NCBI GenBank assembly: GCA_050742535.1
Contig: JBOGIQ010000031.1
Location: forward strand, 1 to 29,085
Direction of reading: 5' to 3'
DNA: 29,085 nt
From: Gp6-AA40 sp050742535
GTDB lineage: Bacteria; Acidobacteriota; Vicinamibacteria; Vicinamibacterales; UBA2999
Part shown: piece by piece, positions 18,701 through 25,287 of the stretch
Layout of the letters: each line of letters opens with the position of its first letter
How positions within the stretch are numbered: the first letter of the stretch is position 1
The notes under the pieces: generated by a model
Seen by the model: only the letters and a program-made list of their open reading frames with translations
The model's database searches: none
Told to the model about the DNA's origin: nothing
Made by a program: the position numbers and the translations under genes

Positions 18701-21370
18701 TTCCTGCATCCACGGCGCGTCGACCCAATAGCGCTGCCGCTCGAAGGGATACGTCGGCAGGAAGACACGCTGCGGTCGCTCGCCCTCCGAGTACAGCTCG
18801 TCCCAGGCCACCGATGCTCCGCTCATCCACAGCTCGCCGAGCGACGTCAGCATCACCATCCGATCGGGTGTGTGATCGTTCGGATGCGGCAGCGACGGCA
18901 CAACGGTTCGGCCGGCGGCCGCCGGATGCTGGCGAACGAGGGTTTGCAGGGTATGACCGGGGCCGACTTCGATGAACAGGCGCGACGGATCGCTGAGCAG
19001 CTCGGCAACGTTGTCGGCGAAGCGCACGGTGCCGCGCAGGTGGGCGGCCCAGTACTTCGGATCGACGGCGGCCTCCTCGGTGATCCACGTCCCGGTCAGG
19101 TTGGAGAGGAACGGGATCTGCGGCGCCGCGCGCGCGACGCGCCCGACGGCGGCGGCAAACGGCTTCAGGATCGGCGTCATCATCTCGGAATGGAACGCAT
19201 GCGAGGTATGCAGACGCCGGCTGACCAGCCCGCGCGCGCCGAGCCGCTGCTCGAGCGCGGCGATCGCCTCCGCGGTGCCGGAGGCGACACACATGTCCGG
19301 CGCGTTCACCGACGCCAGCGAGACCGTCTCGTCGAGCAGCGGCTTCAATTGCGCTTCCGGCAACGGGACGGCGAGCATGGATCCTTCCGGCAGCGCGTCC
19401 ATCAACCGGCCGCGCTCGGCGACGAGCGCCAGGGCGTCCTCGAGTGAGAAGACGCCCGCGAGGCACGCCGCGACGTACTCGCCGATGCTGTGGCCGACCA
19501 TCGCGTCCGGGCGTACTCCCCACGACATCCACAGCCGCGCCAGCGCGTAGGAGACCGCGAACACAGCCGGCTGCGTGAACGCCGTGCGCGTCAGCAGCGC
19601 CGCCGCTTCCTCATTCGTCAGGCCGCCGTCCGGATAGAGCAGGGTTCGCAGATCGCGCCCCAGATGCGGCGCAAGAATCGCCGCGCAGCGATCGAGCTCC
19701 TCGCGGAACCGCGGCTCGTGGCCGTACACGTCCGCGGCCATCCGCACGTACTGCGACCCCTGGCCCGGCAGCATGAAGACAATGCGGCAGTCGGTTTGTT
19801 CGTTGACCAGGCTGAAGACCCGCCGCGGGTCGCGCGCGCGCAACGCCTCGATGGCATCGGTTCGGTCCGCGCACACCAGGGCGCGCCGACGATCGAACGC
19901 CTTGCGCCCCACTTGCAAGGAATAGGCGACGTCGGCGATGTGGAGCGACTGGTCCCGCTCGAGATGCGCAACCAGGCGGTCGGTGGCCGCTTCGAGCGCC
20001 GCGTCGCTGCGCGCTGACAGCACGACCAGCCGCGGGGCCGCGGGCAGACGCCGCTCGACACGGGACGGACCCTCTTCGAGGATGACGTGCGCGTTGGTGC
20101 CGCCGATGCCGAACGAGCTGACCGCCGCGGCGCGCGGATGACCGCTGCGCGGCCACGGCAGCGGCGCGGCGTTGACGAAGAACGGACTGTTCGCGAAATC
20201 GATCGCCGGGTTCGGCCGCTCGAAATGCAGGTTCGGCGGGATCAGTCCGCGGTCCAGCGCGAGCGTCGCCTTGATGAGGCCGGCAATCCCCGCCGCCGAG
20301 TTCGTGTGGCCGACGTTGGTCTTGATCGATCCGATCGCACAGTACCCGGACTTCGACGTGTGCCGGCGGTAGGCCTTGGTCAGCGCGGCGACCTCGATCG
20401 GATCGCCCAGCTCCGTGGCCGTCCCGTGCGCCTCGACGAAGCCGATGGCCTCGGGACTCAATCCCGACATCGCCAGCGCGTCGCCGATCACCTCCGCCTG
20501 GCCAGCGACGCTCGGCGCGGTGAAACCGACCTTCGCCGCGCCGTCGTTGTTCAGTCCGAAGCCGCGAATCGTCGCATAGACGCGATCGCCGTTGGCGAGC
20601 GCGTCGCTCAACCGCTTGAGGGCGACGACGCCGACGCCGCTGCTGAAGATGGTCCCCTGCGCCTTCGCGTCGAAGGAGCGGCAGTGGCCATCCGGCGACA
20701 TGATCCCGCCCTCTTCGTAGTTGTAGCCGACCTTGCGCAGCCGCAGGTACACGCCGCCGGCGAGGGCGAGGTCCGACTCGAACGTCAGCAGGCTCTGGCT
20801 GCCGAGGCACACTGCCACCAGCGACGTCGAACAGGCGGTCTGCACCGTGAGACTTGGCCCCTTCAAGTTGAGGGCATAGGACACGCGGGTCGACAGATAG
20901 TCGCGGTCGTTGTTGACGTGGACCGCCATCATCCCCACCGTCCGCAGCACGGCAGCGTTCGTGCGCAGGTGCGCCAGATAGTAGTGATTCGTGCCGTTCC
21001 CCGCGAAGACGCCGATGCGCCCGGGAAAGGTGTCGGGCACGCAGCAGCCGTCCTCGAGCGCTTCCCAGGCGCATTCCAAGAAGAGCCGCGACTGCGGATC
21101 GAGAATCTCGGCCTCCTTGGGGGTGAGACCGAAGAACGGCGCGTCGAACTGATCGATGCCGTCGACGTATCCGCACGCCTTGACGTAGTGCTGATCGGTG
21201 AGGACCGAGCGCGGCTCGCCGTTGGCGATGACCTCGTCGTCCGACAGCCTCGAGATGCACTCGACGCCGCCCGCGAGCTTGCCCCACAACTCGTCGAGTG
21301 TGGTGGCGCCGTGAAAACGGCAGCCCATGCCGACAATCGCGATGGCTTCAGCTGAATCTCTATCCTTCAT
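15776..21370 (-). CDS. Type I polyketide synthase, KS-AT-KR-DH-ACP
   Basis: The 1864-residue synthase adds one extender unit. KS is about 8-435 (C180 in QTACSTSL, H315 in EAHGTAT, H355 in NVGHTN). AT is about 532-815 (S628 in GHSIGE), with HAFH at 724-727 predicting malonyl-CoA. A ketoreductase structural region plus KR spans about 905-1345 (GGTGGIG at 1154-1160, S1299/S1300, Y1313, N1317), with no LDD loop. DH is about 1392-1655 (H1407 in DEHRLRG, D1577 in HPAVMD), although the usual proline of HxxxGxxxxP is V1416. ACP is about 1757-1830 (S1790 in LGGNSLL). KR before DH is the reverse of the common order. No ER is present; the next gene encodes one. A helical C-terminal tail (MLDQLLDEIE) may be a docking element. 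The start is fixed by AGGAG at 21377-21381; an open extension to 21466 is rejected. Confidence 0.95.
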   Translation of the reverse strand: MKDRDSAEAIAIVGMGCRFHGATTLDELWGKLAGGVECISRLSDDEVIANGEPRSVLTDQHYVKACGYVDGIDQFDAPFFGLTPKEAEILDPQSRLFLECAWEALEDGCCVPDTFPGRIGVFAGNGTNHYYLAHLRTNAAVLRTVGMMAVHVNNDRDYLSTRVSYALNLKGPSLTVQTACSTSLVAVCLGSQSLLTFESDLALAGGVYLRLRKVGYNYEEGGIMSPDGHCRSFDAKAQGTIFSSGVGVVALKRLSDALANGDRVYATIRGFGLNNDGAAKVGFTAPSVAGQAEVIGDALAMSGLSPEAIGFVEAHGTATELGDPIEVAALTKAYRRHTSKSGYCAIGSIKTNVGHTNSAAGIAGLIKATLALDRGLIPPNLHFERPNPAIDFANSPFFVNAAPLPWPRSGHPRAAAVSSFGIGGTNAHVILEEGPSRVERRLPAAPRLVVLSARSDAALEAATDRLVAHLERDQSLHIADVAYSLQVGRKAFDRRRALVCADRTDAIEALRARDPRRVFSLVNEQTDCRIVFMLPGQGSQYVRMAADVYGHEPRFREELDRCAAILAPHLGRDLRTLLYPDGGLTNEEAAALLTRTAFTQPAVFAVSYALARLWMSWGVRPDAMVGHSIGEYVAACLAGVFSLEDALALVAERGRLMDALPEGSMLAVPLPEAQLKPLLDETVSLASVNAPDMCVASGTAEAIAALEQRLGARGLVSRRLHTSHAFHSEMMTPILKPFAAAVGRVARAAPQIPFLSNLTGTWITEEAAVDPKYWAAHLRGTVRFADNVAELLSDPSRLFIEVGPGHTLQTLVRQHPAAAGRTVVPSLPHPNDHTPDRMVMLTSLGELWMSGASVAWDELYSEGERPQRVFLPTYPFERQRYWVDAPWMQEARKGPAPDMKRSSDVGDWLYAPSWHQSSDAAVLAAEAAPVTSRPHLIFADDAGVSDALAETLGPSPGVVRVVPGGSFARLDTNTFTVNPGSVEDFDALLEAVLPGGAGPLHVIYAWPVRGDGTDDVAKSKEVCCYGLLHLAQALGHHGVTDAIGLDIVSTGLQDVIGTEPLTPAKALLIGLCRTIPQEMPNIDCRSVDIDRPGTPDARAGVVPLLVREFAHKSTAQFVAYRGNRRWTQSFDRIRLADPGVHLAYRQRGVYLITGGTGGIGQVLAGHLAQAAQARLALIGRSAFPDRADWDDWLAAHDGDDRVSTLIGTIREWEAAGAEVMVLSADVTSEAEMRRALDRVRHEWGDPHVVIHAAGIPAGGLIQLKTRAAVEEVLAPKLDGTLILDRLLAETDLDAFVMFSSIAAVVGTVGQVDYCAANAFIDAFAHARARRHGRTLAINWDVWRSVGMAEKAKEMWPGASAALFGGRNGRDGFEPLEHPFFEAYQRAGDVETYAARVSPATHWILDEHRLRGRATVVGTSYLEMARAAVMNGGRTSALELRDVMLFSPLAAGKTETRELRTTLTPSGSGYDFSVRSDTAPRGADTPWRDHAVGRVIPIDAGTPPRHDIAAIRARCPRVEGDADAERWFSSLPMRFGPRWRSLKQTVHFGMNEALVRVEVPERFADELVQLPLHPAVMDVALVHTASRMVSPDDEAFCLPFAYTRVVVKGSLPRVLYCHIRHLPDDAEDSPFYAFDAVITDEAGVEVVVIERFTLKKLSDSVFESLGQSQAAPAAAPAAVADAGHGIQPAEGIEVFKRVYAAAATAPQLVVSTLNYESRLARSRTSTQAQIQERLAAKKPAAVTKYKRPSLKTSYKEPTTEVERAIVDVWETVLGIGGIGVHDGFVELGGNSLLGVQIASRLREMFQVELPIDEFFKAPTVSALAEVVARRLLERVDAGMLDQLLDEIESPAPTPSPADALGAVRN

Positions 21371-21713
21371 GCTCTGCTCCTGGTGTACTCCGCCGCCGCC
21401 GTTGTGCGACGAACGCATCGATTCGTCGATGCGCGCGCTCGGCGACTCGGTCGGAGGCATCGTCACTGCCGGCGCCGACGAGATGACGTGCCAGCGCGCG
21501 AATCGTCGGATACTCGAACAGCTCCGTCGTCGGCACGTCGAGCGACAGTTCGTCCTGCAGCAGCGCCTGCACCTGCCGAATGCGGAACGAATCGCCGCCG
21601 ATATCGAAAAAGTTGTCGTGCACGTCGACGTGCTCGAGGTGAAGCGTGCGGCACCATGCCGACTGCAGCGCCCCTTCGAGCGCCGCCGCGGAGAGCGAGT
21701 GGCCGGTAGACAC
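21360..21713 (-). CDS. Stand-alone acyl/peptidyl carrier protein
   Basis: A single carrier domain of about 117 residues. The phosphopantetheine serine is S42 in FFDIGGDSFRI, preceded by VDVHDNFF and followed by LFEYPTIRALARHL, the normal helix-3/4 region. A basic tail (residues about 88-110, including AERAHRRIDAFVAQRRRR) resembles the linker joining a carrier to a following ketosynthase in multi-domain proteins. The gene overlaps the start of the next gene, whose product begins directly with KS, by 11 bp, so it probably supplies the acyl group to that KS. The only ordinary start codon after the thioesterase stop is GTG 21713, with no clear Shine-Dalgarno site; translation may be coupled. It is the natural candidate to carry a starter from the FkbH-like enzyme, which is inference. 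Confidence 0.85.
   Translation of the reverse strand: MSTGHSLSAAALEGALQSAWCRTLHLEHVDVHDNFFDIGGDSFRIRQVQALLQDELSLDVPTTELFEYPTIRALARHLVGAGSDDASDRVAERAHRRIDAFVAQRRRRSTPGAEHEG
21377..21381 (-). promoter_or_regulatory. Ribosome-binding site of the KS-AT-KR-DH-ACP gene
   Basis: AGGAG on the minus strand, 6 bases before ATG 21370. It lies inside the end of the carrier-protein gene and decides the PKS start against the longer open frame reaching 21466. Confidence 0.85.
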
Positions 21714-21751
21714 GGCAGCCGTCTGGTCTGGTAAACGAGTGGAGCGCCCGA

Positions 21752-22531
21752 TCAGGCGATCGGCACCGTGCGGGCGCCGTCGAGATCCGCGGCGAGCGAG
21801 AACAGCAACAGGTCGGTGGCGCTGTTGATGAACAGGTGGCCGCCGGGCAACATGCGCACGTCGATCCGCCCCGTCGTCTCCAGGCGCCACGCGTCCAGCT
21901 GTGCCGCGCTCACCTCGGGGTCGTCGAGCCCCCCGAAAACGGTGAGCGGGAGGCGCAGCGGCGCCATCCGCTCGTACACGTACGTGTCGAGCATCTCGAA
22001 GTCGGCGCGAAGGATCGGCACCATCGTCCGCATCAGCTCGGCGTTCGAGAGCGCCTCTGCGGGCGTGCCGTCCAAACGGCGCAGCTCCGCCAGGAACTCG
22101 TCCGCGGGCAGATCGAACTTCGTCGTTTCGCGATCCATCGCCTGCGGACCGCGGCACCCGGACACGAACAGATGGATGGGTGGCGGGGCCGCCAGGGCCG
22201 TCAGGCGACGCGTCACCTCGAACCCGAGCACCCCCCCCAGGCTATGGCCGAAGATCGCGTAGGGCAGGTCGAGAGAGCCGCGCAGCACGGCGGCGATCGC
22301 ATCGGCCAGTTCCGGCAGCCGCCGCCACGGCGGCTCGGACAGCCGCGTCGATCGCCCCGGCAGCTCGATGGCGCAGACCTCCACGCGGCGCGGCAGCCGT
22401 TTGGACCATCCGGAAAACACCCCGGCGCCGCCACCGGCATACGGAAAGCAGAACAACCGCAGCGACACCTGCGGCCCGCCGCCGAATCGCTTGATCCAGC
22501 GCGCGCCGGACTTGTCGGTGGCCGCGGTCAC
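21752..22531 (-). CDS. Type II thioesterase
   Basis: The 259-residue product is an alpha/beta-hydrolase editing thioesterase of the kind found beside NRPS/PKS systems, where it removes stalled or wrong acyl groups from carrier proteins. The catalytic serine is S97 in FGHSLGG. D203 or D204 in GGLDDPEVS and H232 in LPGGHLFI complete the triad. FPYAGGGAGVFSGW near the N terminus is characteristic of the family. Length is normal. I chose the GTG at 22531, whose GTGA overlaps the MbtH stop by 4 bp. An in-frame ATG at 22600 would place 23 Arg-rich residues inside the MbtH gene and does not look conserved. No terminal thioesterase domain is seen on any synthetase in the window, so product release must be encoded elsewhere. 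Confidence 0.92.
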   Translation of the reverse strand: MTAATDKSGARWIKRFGGGPQVSLRLFCFPYAGGGAGVFSGWSKRLPRRVEVCAIELPGRSTRLSEPPWRRLPELADAIAAVLRGSLDLPYAIFGHSLGGVLGFEVTRRLTALAAPPPIHLFVSGCRGPQAMDRETTKFDLPADEFLAELRRLDGTPAEALSNAELMRTMVPILRADFEMLDTYVYERMAPLRLPLTVFGGLDDPEVSAAQLDAWRLETTGRIDVRMLPGGHLFINSATDLLLFSLAADLDGARTVPIA

Positions 22532-23124
22532 TTCGATTCCGTCCGCCTTTCGAGGTGACCGAAACCGCGCAGCGTCGCCAGGTCGATGTCGGCGACGCAC
22601 GTGACGGGAACAGAATCGAGCGTCAGCGTTCCCGCCAGTCGCACGGTTCCTGTCTCACTCGCGAGACTCGCACGGCTGACGTCCAGAGCCGCGGCTTCCA
22701 ACGCGACGCGCAGCTCCGTCCCGCCGCGCGTGTCAGGAAACAGGAGATGCACGTAGCCTCGATCGAGCCGCTCCTTGAAGGCCGCGACCGACGCTTGCGG
22801 GTAGACGCGCACTGCGACCGGGTGTTGCCCTGTACACAAGCGGTCCACGAGCGGCTCGGCCGCGTCGGGAAGACCGGACGGCTCGCTATCCGTGTCCGGC
22901 TCGGCCGCCTGGGACTCAGCCATGCGCTTGCGCAGGCTGAGTGGCCGCATGTCGGTCCACACGCGCTCGATGTGGGCGAGACAGTCGGCTTTCGTCCCGG
23001 TCTTCCCGGCATCCAGCCAGCCGAGCGGCAGCTTACGATCCACGGGCCAGATGGAATACTGCTCCTCGTGGTTCATCACCGCCCGGTAGAGCGTCGTGTC
23101 TTCCGCATCGGGATCCCAGCTCAT
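22528..23124 (-). CDS. MbtH-like NRPS chaperone with an unknown C-terminal domain
   Basis: Residues 1-68 are a complete MbtH domain. The signature is unmistakable: NHEEQYSIWPVDRKLPLGW, then CLAHIERVWTDMRPLSLRKRM, with the conserved tryptophans of the family. MbtH proteins bind adenylation domains and are needed for their solubility or activity, so this one probably serves the three A domains encoded downstream. Family members are normally about 60-80 residues. This one is 198: a linker rich in Asp, Glu and Pro (about 69-92) leads to a roughly 100-residue region with an alpha/beta look, for example YVHLLFPDTRGGTELRVAL and VPVTCVADIDLATLRGFG, which I cannot assign. The start is supported by AGGAG at 23131-23135 with 6 bases of spacing. 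The stop overlaps the thioesterase GTG start. Confidence 0.9.
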   Translation of the reverse strand: MSWDPDAEDTTLYRAVMNHEEQYSIWPVDRKLPLGWLDAGKTGTKADCLAHIERVWTDMRPLSLRKRMAESQAAEPDTDSEPSGLPDAAEPLVDRLCTGQHPVAVRVYPQASVAAFKERLDRGYVHLLFPDTRGGTELRVALEAAALDVSRASLASETGTVRLAGTLTLDSVPVTCVADIDLATLRGFGHLERRTESK

Positions 23125-23130
23125 GGCGTT

Positions 23131-23135
23131 CTCCT
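23131..23135 (-). promoter_or_regulatory. Ribosome-binding site of the MbtH-fusion gene
   Basis: AGGAG on the minus strand with 6 bases to ATG 23124. It overlaps the TAG stop of the glycosyltransferase gene and fixes the MbtH domain at the protein N terminus. Confidence 0.85.
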
Positions 23136-24456
23136 AAGCCGACACCGCGAGCGCTGCGCTCTCGCGGCTGTCGCTGGTAAGGAAGTAGTACATCGTGCGC
23201 AGGCCGGTAAATTCGGCCACTCCCGAATCGAGCGCAGCAACCCGGCCGACGTCGCCGCCGTGGCTCGGCACGAGGGCCAGGAGCCGCGGCTGCCCGGCAC
23301 CCCCGCGTGCCACGACGCGCACCGTTCGGGCGGCGGCGTCGGCGACGATCGTGACGGCCGTCCTGCCGAGAGAGGCGTCGAGCGATCTCGTCGCGGCAGC
23401 CGCGGCCGACACCTCCGGCGTCGATCCGGTCTCCGACCACTCGCGCAGCACCTGGTCCGTCACGATCCGGGTGTTGTGCGTGCCTTCGAAGACGATGGTG
23501 ATGACATCGCCCGCCTTCGTCTCCAGCCACTGCAGCCAGCTGTCGATCCGCTGCCTCTCGAACGCCTCCAGTACGGCCGCGGGCATCGTCGTGATCGAGT
23601 TCCTGATCGTGACCGCCAGCTCCCACCGCTTCGTGGACAGCAGGTAGGTCAGCAGCACTTCCGGCGGCAGCTTCGGCGGCTTCCCGTAAATCGCGCTCCA
23701 GTCGAATCTCATCTCCGGGCACAACGGGCTTGTGCCGTCGTCACAGTGGAGATCCCTGGCGCGTACGCGTGCCGTCGCCAGCGTCGTCTTCATGTTTTCG
23801 TAGTGGAAATTCACCGGCCCGTGCTGAATACCCGCGCGATCCACCGTGATACGGCGGCGCTGCTGCGCCTCCGACCGCATCGGGTAGTGGCGCAGGTTGA
23901 ACAACGCCGGGTAGCGGCTCCCTTCGGCCCGGTTGTGATTGAACCACCGGATGTTGGTCGCCGAGGCGCGCCACGACCGAATCTTGGGCGGACCGTGCTT
24001 GGCCATCGAATAGTGGCGGACGCGCTGACAGGGAGAGACCACCGTCGCGTCGTCGGCATCCGTGTGCCAATAGACGAAATCGTTGAACTCGATCCAGGAA
24101 TGCGGCGAGGTGGCCACTTCCTCGAGCCAGCGGCAATAGGGCCGCCCGCGGGTCGGCCCCTCGAGCAGCTCGTCCTGGTCGGGCCACGAAATCCAGTGGT
24201 AGCGCGGCACGTACTCCGCGATCAGGTGCTTGGACATCAGCGGATAGAGGTCATAGAAATCGACGCTGCGGCTGATGTCGGTCATCTCGACGAGGTGGTG
24301 CCGCATACGCCGGAGCACGTCGGCAGTCTCGTCGGTGGAACCGTGGTTCCATACGACGACGTCATGCTCGTTCTCGAGCAGATGCTCGATCGCGTCGGGC
24401 AGGATGTCGCCGTCGTTGTAGCAGAGCAGCACACCGAGCATGCGAAGCTTCGACAT
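23134..24456 (-). CDS. Family 2 glycosyltransferase-like protein with C-terminal extension
   Basis: The 440-residue product begins with a GT-A-type glycosyltransferase-2 fold: LGVLLCYNDGDILPDAI near the N terminus, VVWNHGSTDETADVL at 34-48 (the NxGSTDxT nucleotide-binding turn), and WPDQDELLEG at 91-100, where D93 and D95 fill the place of the metal-binding DxD. The pattern resembles the Glyco_tranf_2_4 group. From about residue 260 there is a further 180-residue region that I do not recognise, predicted to be alpha then beta. I chose ATG 24456, 2 bp after the methyltransferase stop; a GTG at 24462 overlapping that stop is an alternative. Natural-product sugars are usually attached by GT1 enzymes, so a GT2 enzyme here is less usual. 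It could transfer sugar or sugar phosphate to the product or belong to an unrelated function carried in the operon. Confidence 0.7.
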   Translation of the reverse strand: MSKLRMLGVLLCYNDGDILPDAIEHLLENEHDVVVWNHGSTDETADVLRRMRHHLVEMTDISRSVDFYDLYPLMSKHLIAEYVPRYHWISWPDQDELLEGPTRGRPYCRWLEEVATSPHSWIEFNDFVYWHTDADDATVVSPCQRVRHYSMAKHGPPKIRSWRASATNIRWFNHNRAEGSRYPALFNLRHYPMRSEAQQRRRITVDRAGIQHGPVNFHYENMKTTLATARVRARDLHCDDGTSPLCPEMRFDWSAIYGKPPKLPPEVLLTYLLSTKRWELAVTIRNSITTMPAAVLEAFERQRIDSWLQWLETKAGDVITIVFEGTHNTRIVTDQVLREWSETGSTPEVSAAAAATRSLDASLGRTAVTIVADAAARTVRVVARGGAGQPRLLALVPSHGGDVGRVAALDSGVAEFTGLRTMYYFLTSDSRESAALAVSA

Positions 24457-24458
24457 CG

Positions 24459-25271
24459 TCACTGGCCGCCGGCGCCGAGCCTGGGTTGGCCGTTCCCTTC
24501 TCGCAGTGCCGTGACGTGCGCCATCACCACGGCCTCGCGGTTCACAATGTGCGCGGGCATCTTGTTTGCCGACGCCCGGTAATCCTCGAACGTCAAGCCG
24601 ACGTAGCGCGCCACGCACGCCTCGTAGGCACAGTCGAGTGCCGTGGAGCGCGCATCCAGGCCACTGACGAGGCACAGGCCCGTCGGAGGCGTTGGAATGA
24701 TCGTCATCGTGAGATCGGGCCGCTCCTGACGAAGACAGAGGGTCAGTTTCCACACGTCGCCGCTGTAGAAATCCGTCGTCCGGACGCGCTGCGAAGTGTC
24801 ACTGTCGAGCGGCAGGCAGTCGTGCAGCACGATCACCGACCGCGGCCCGGCAAACCGCTCGAGATGCACGAAATCCAGCAGCGCCTGCTCGAACAGATGC
24901 AGGCCGTCGATAAACGCCAGATCGAAGTGTCCGGCACCAAGCTCGGTCGGCAGGTCGCGACCCGCGAAGAACTCGTCGCTCGTCATCGTGAACAGCCGCG
25001 TGCCGGCAGGGAGAGGCTGGTTCGGTGTCGGCGCCGGATCGATGCCGATGATGCGCGTGCCCGGCTGCGCCGCGACGAGCGAGTCGCCGTTGAAGACGCC
25101 GATTTCAACGTAGGTCGCCGGCCTCAACGCGCGGTGAACCCAGGCGAGGACCTCCGTGTACCCGGCACCCGGCAGCGCCCGGCGGGCGTGCACGATGTGA
25201 CCGAGCCGCGTCGCGTCGAAACCGAGCGCGGCGGCACGCGCGAGCCGTGACGGACCGGGAATATCGTTCAT
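24459..25271 (-). CDS. Class I SAM-dependent methyltransferase
   Basis: The 270-residue product has a Rossmann methyltransferase core. Motif I is YVEIGVFNGDSL (residues 54-65), followed by an acidic strand end IIGIDPA that should bind the SAM ribose. FDLAFIDGLHLFEQ at 116-129 and VIVLHDC at 146-152 are typical of the Methyltransf_24-type class I enzymes related to small O-methyltransferases. I chose the ATG at 25271, 16 bp after the FkbH-like stop. An open extension reaching back to 25394 is Arg-rich, non-conserved in look and overlaps the upstream gene. The gene ends 2 bp before the glycosyltransferase. It may methylate a hydroxyl made by the dioxygenase or carried by the FkbH-derived unit; this is inference. 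The acceptor cannot be read from sequence. Confidence 0.75.
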   Translation of the reverse strand: MNDIPGPSRLARAAALGFDATRLGHIVHARRALPGAGYTEVLAWVHRALRPATYVEIGVFNGDSLVAAQPGTRIIGIDPAPTPNQPLPAGTRLFTMTSDEFFAGRDLPTELGAGHFDLAFIDGLHLFEQALLDFVHLERFAGPRSVIVLHDCLPLDSDTSQRVRTTDFYSGDVWKLTLCLRQERPDLTMTIIPTPPTGLCLVSGLDARSTALDCAYEACVARYVGLTFEDYRASANKMPAHIVNREAVVMAHVTALREGNGQPRLGAGGQ

Positions 25272-25287
25272 TGGATTCACGCGGCGA

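Noticed and set aside
21371..21466. N-terminal extension of the PKS to an ATG at 21466
   Set aside because: The extra 32 residues are low-complexity, overlap the carrier gene, and a strong AGGAG directly precedes ATG 21370, where KS homology begins.
24457..24753. 99-residue N-terminal extension of the glycosyltransferase
   Set aside because: It overlaps the methyltransferase gene and is an Arg-rich out-of-frame reading of it; the GT2 motifs begin right after ATG 24456.
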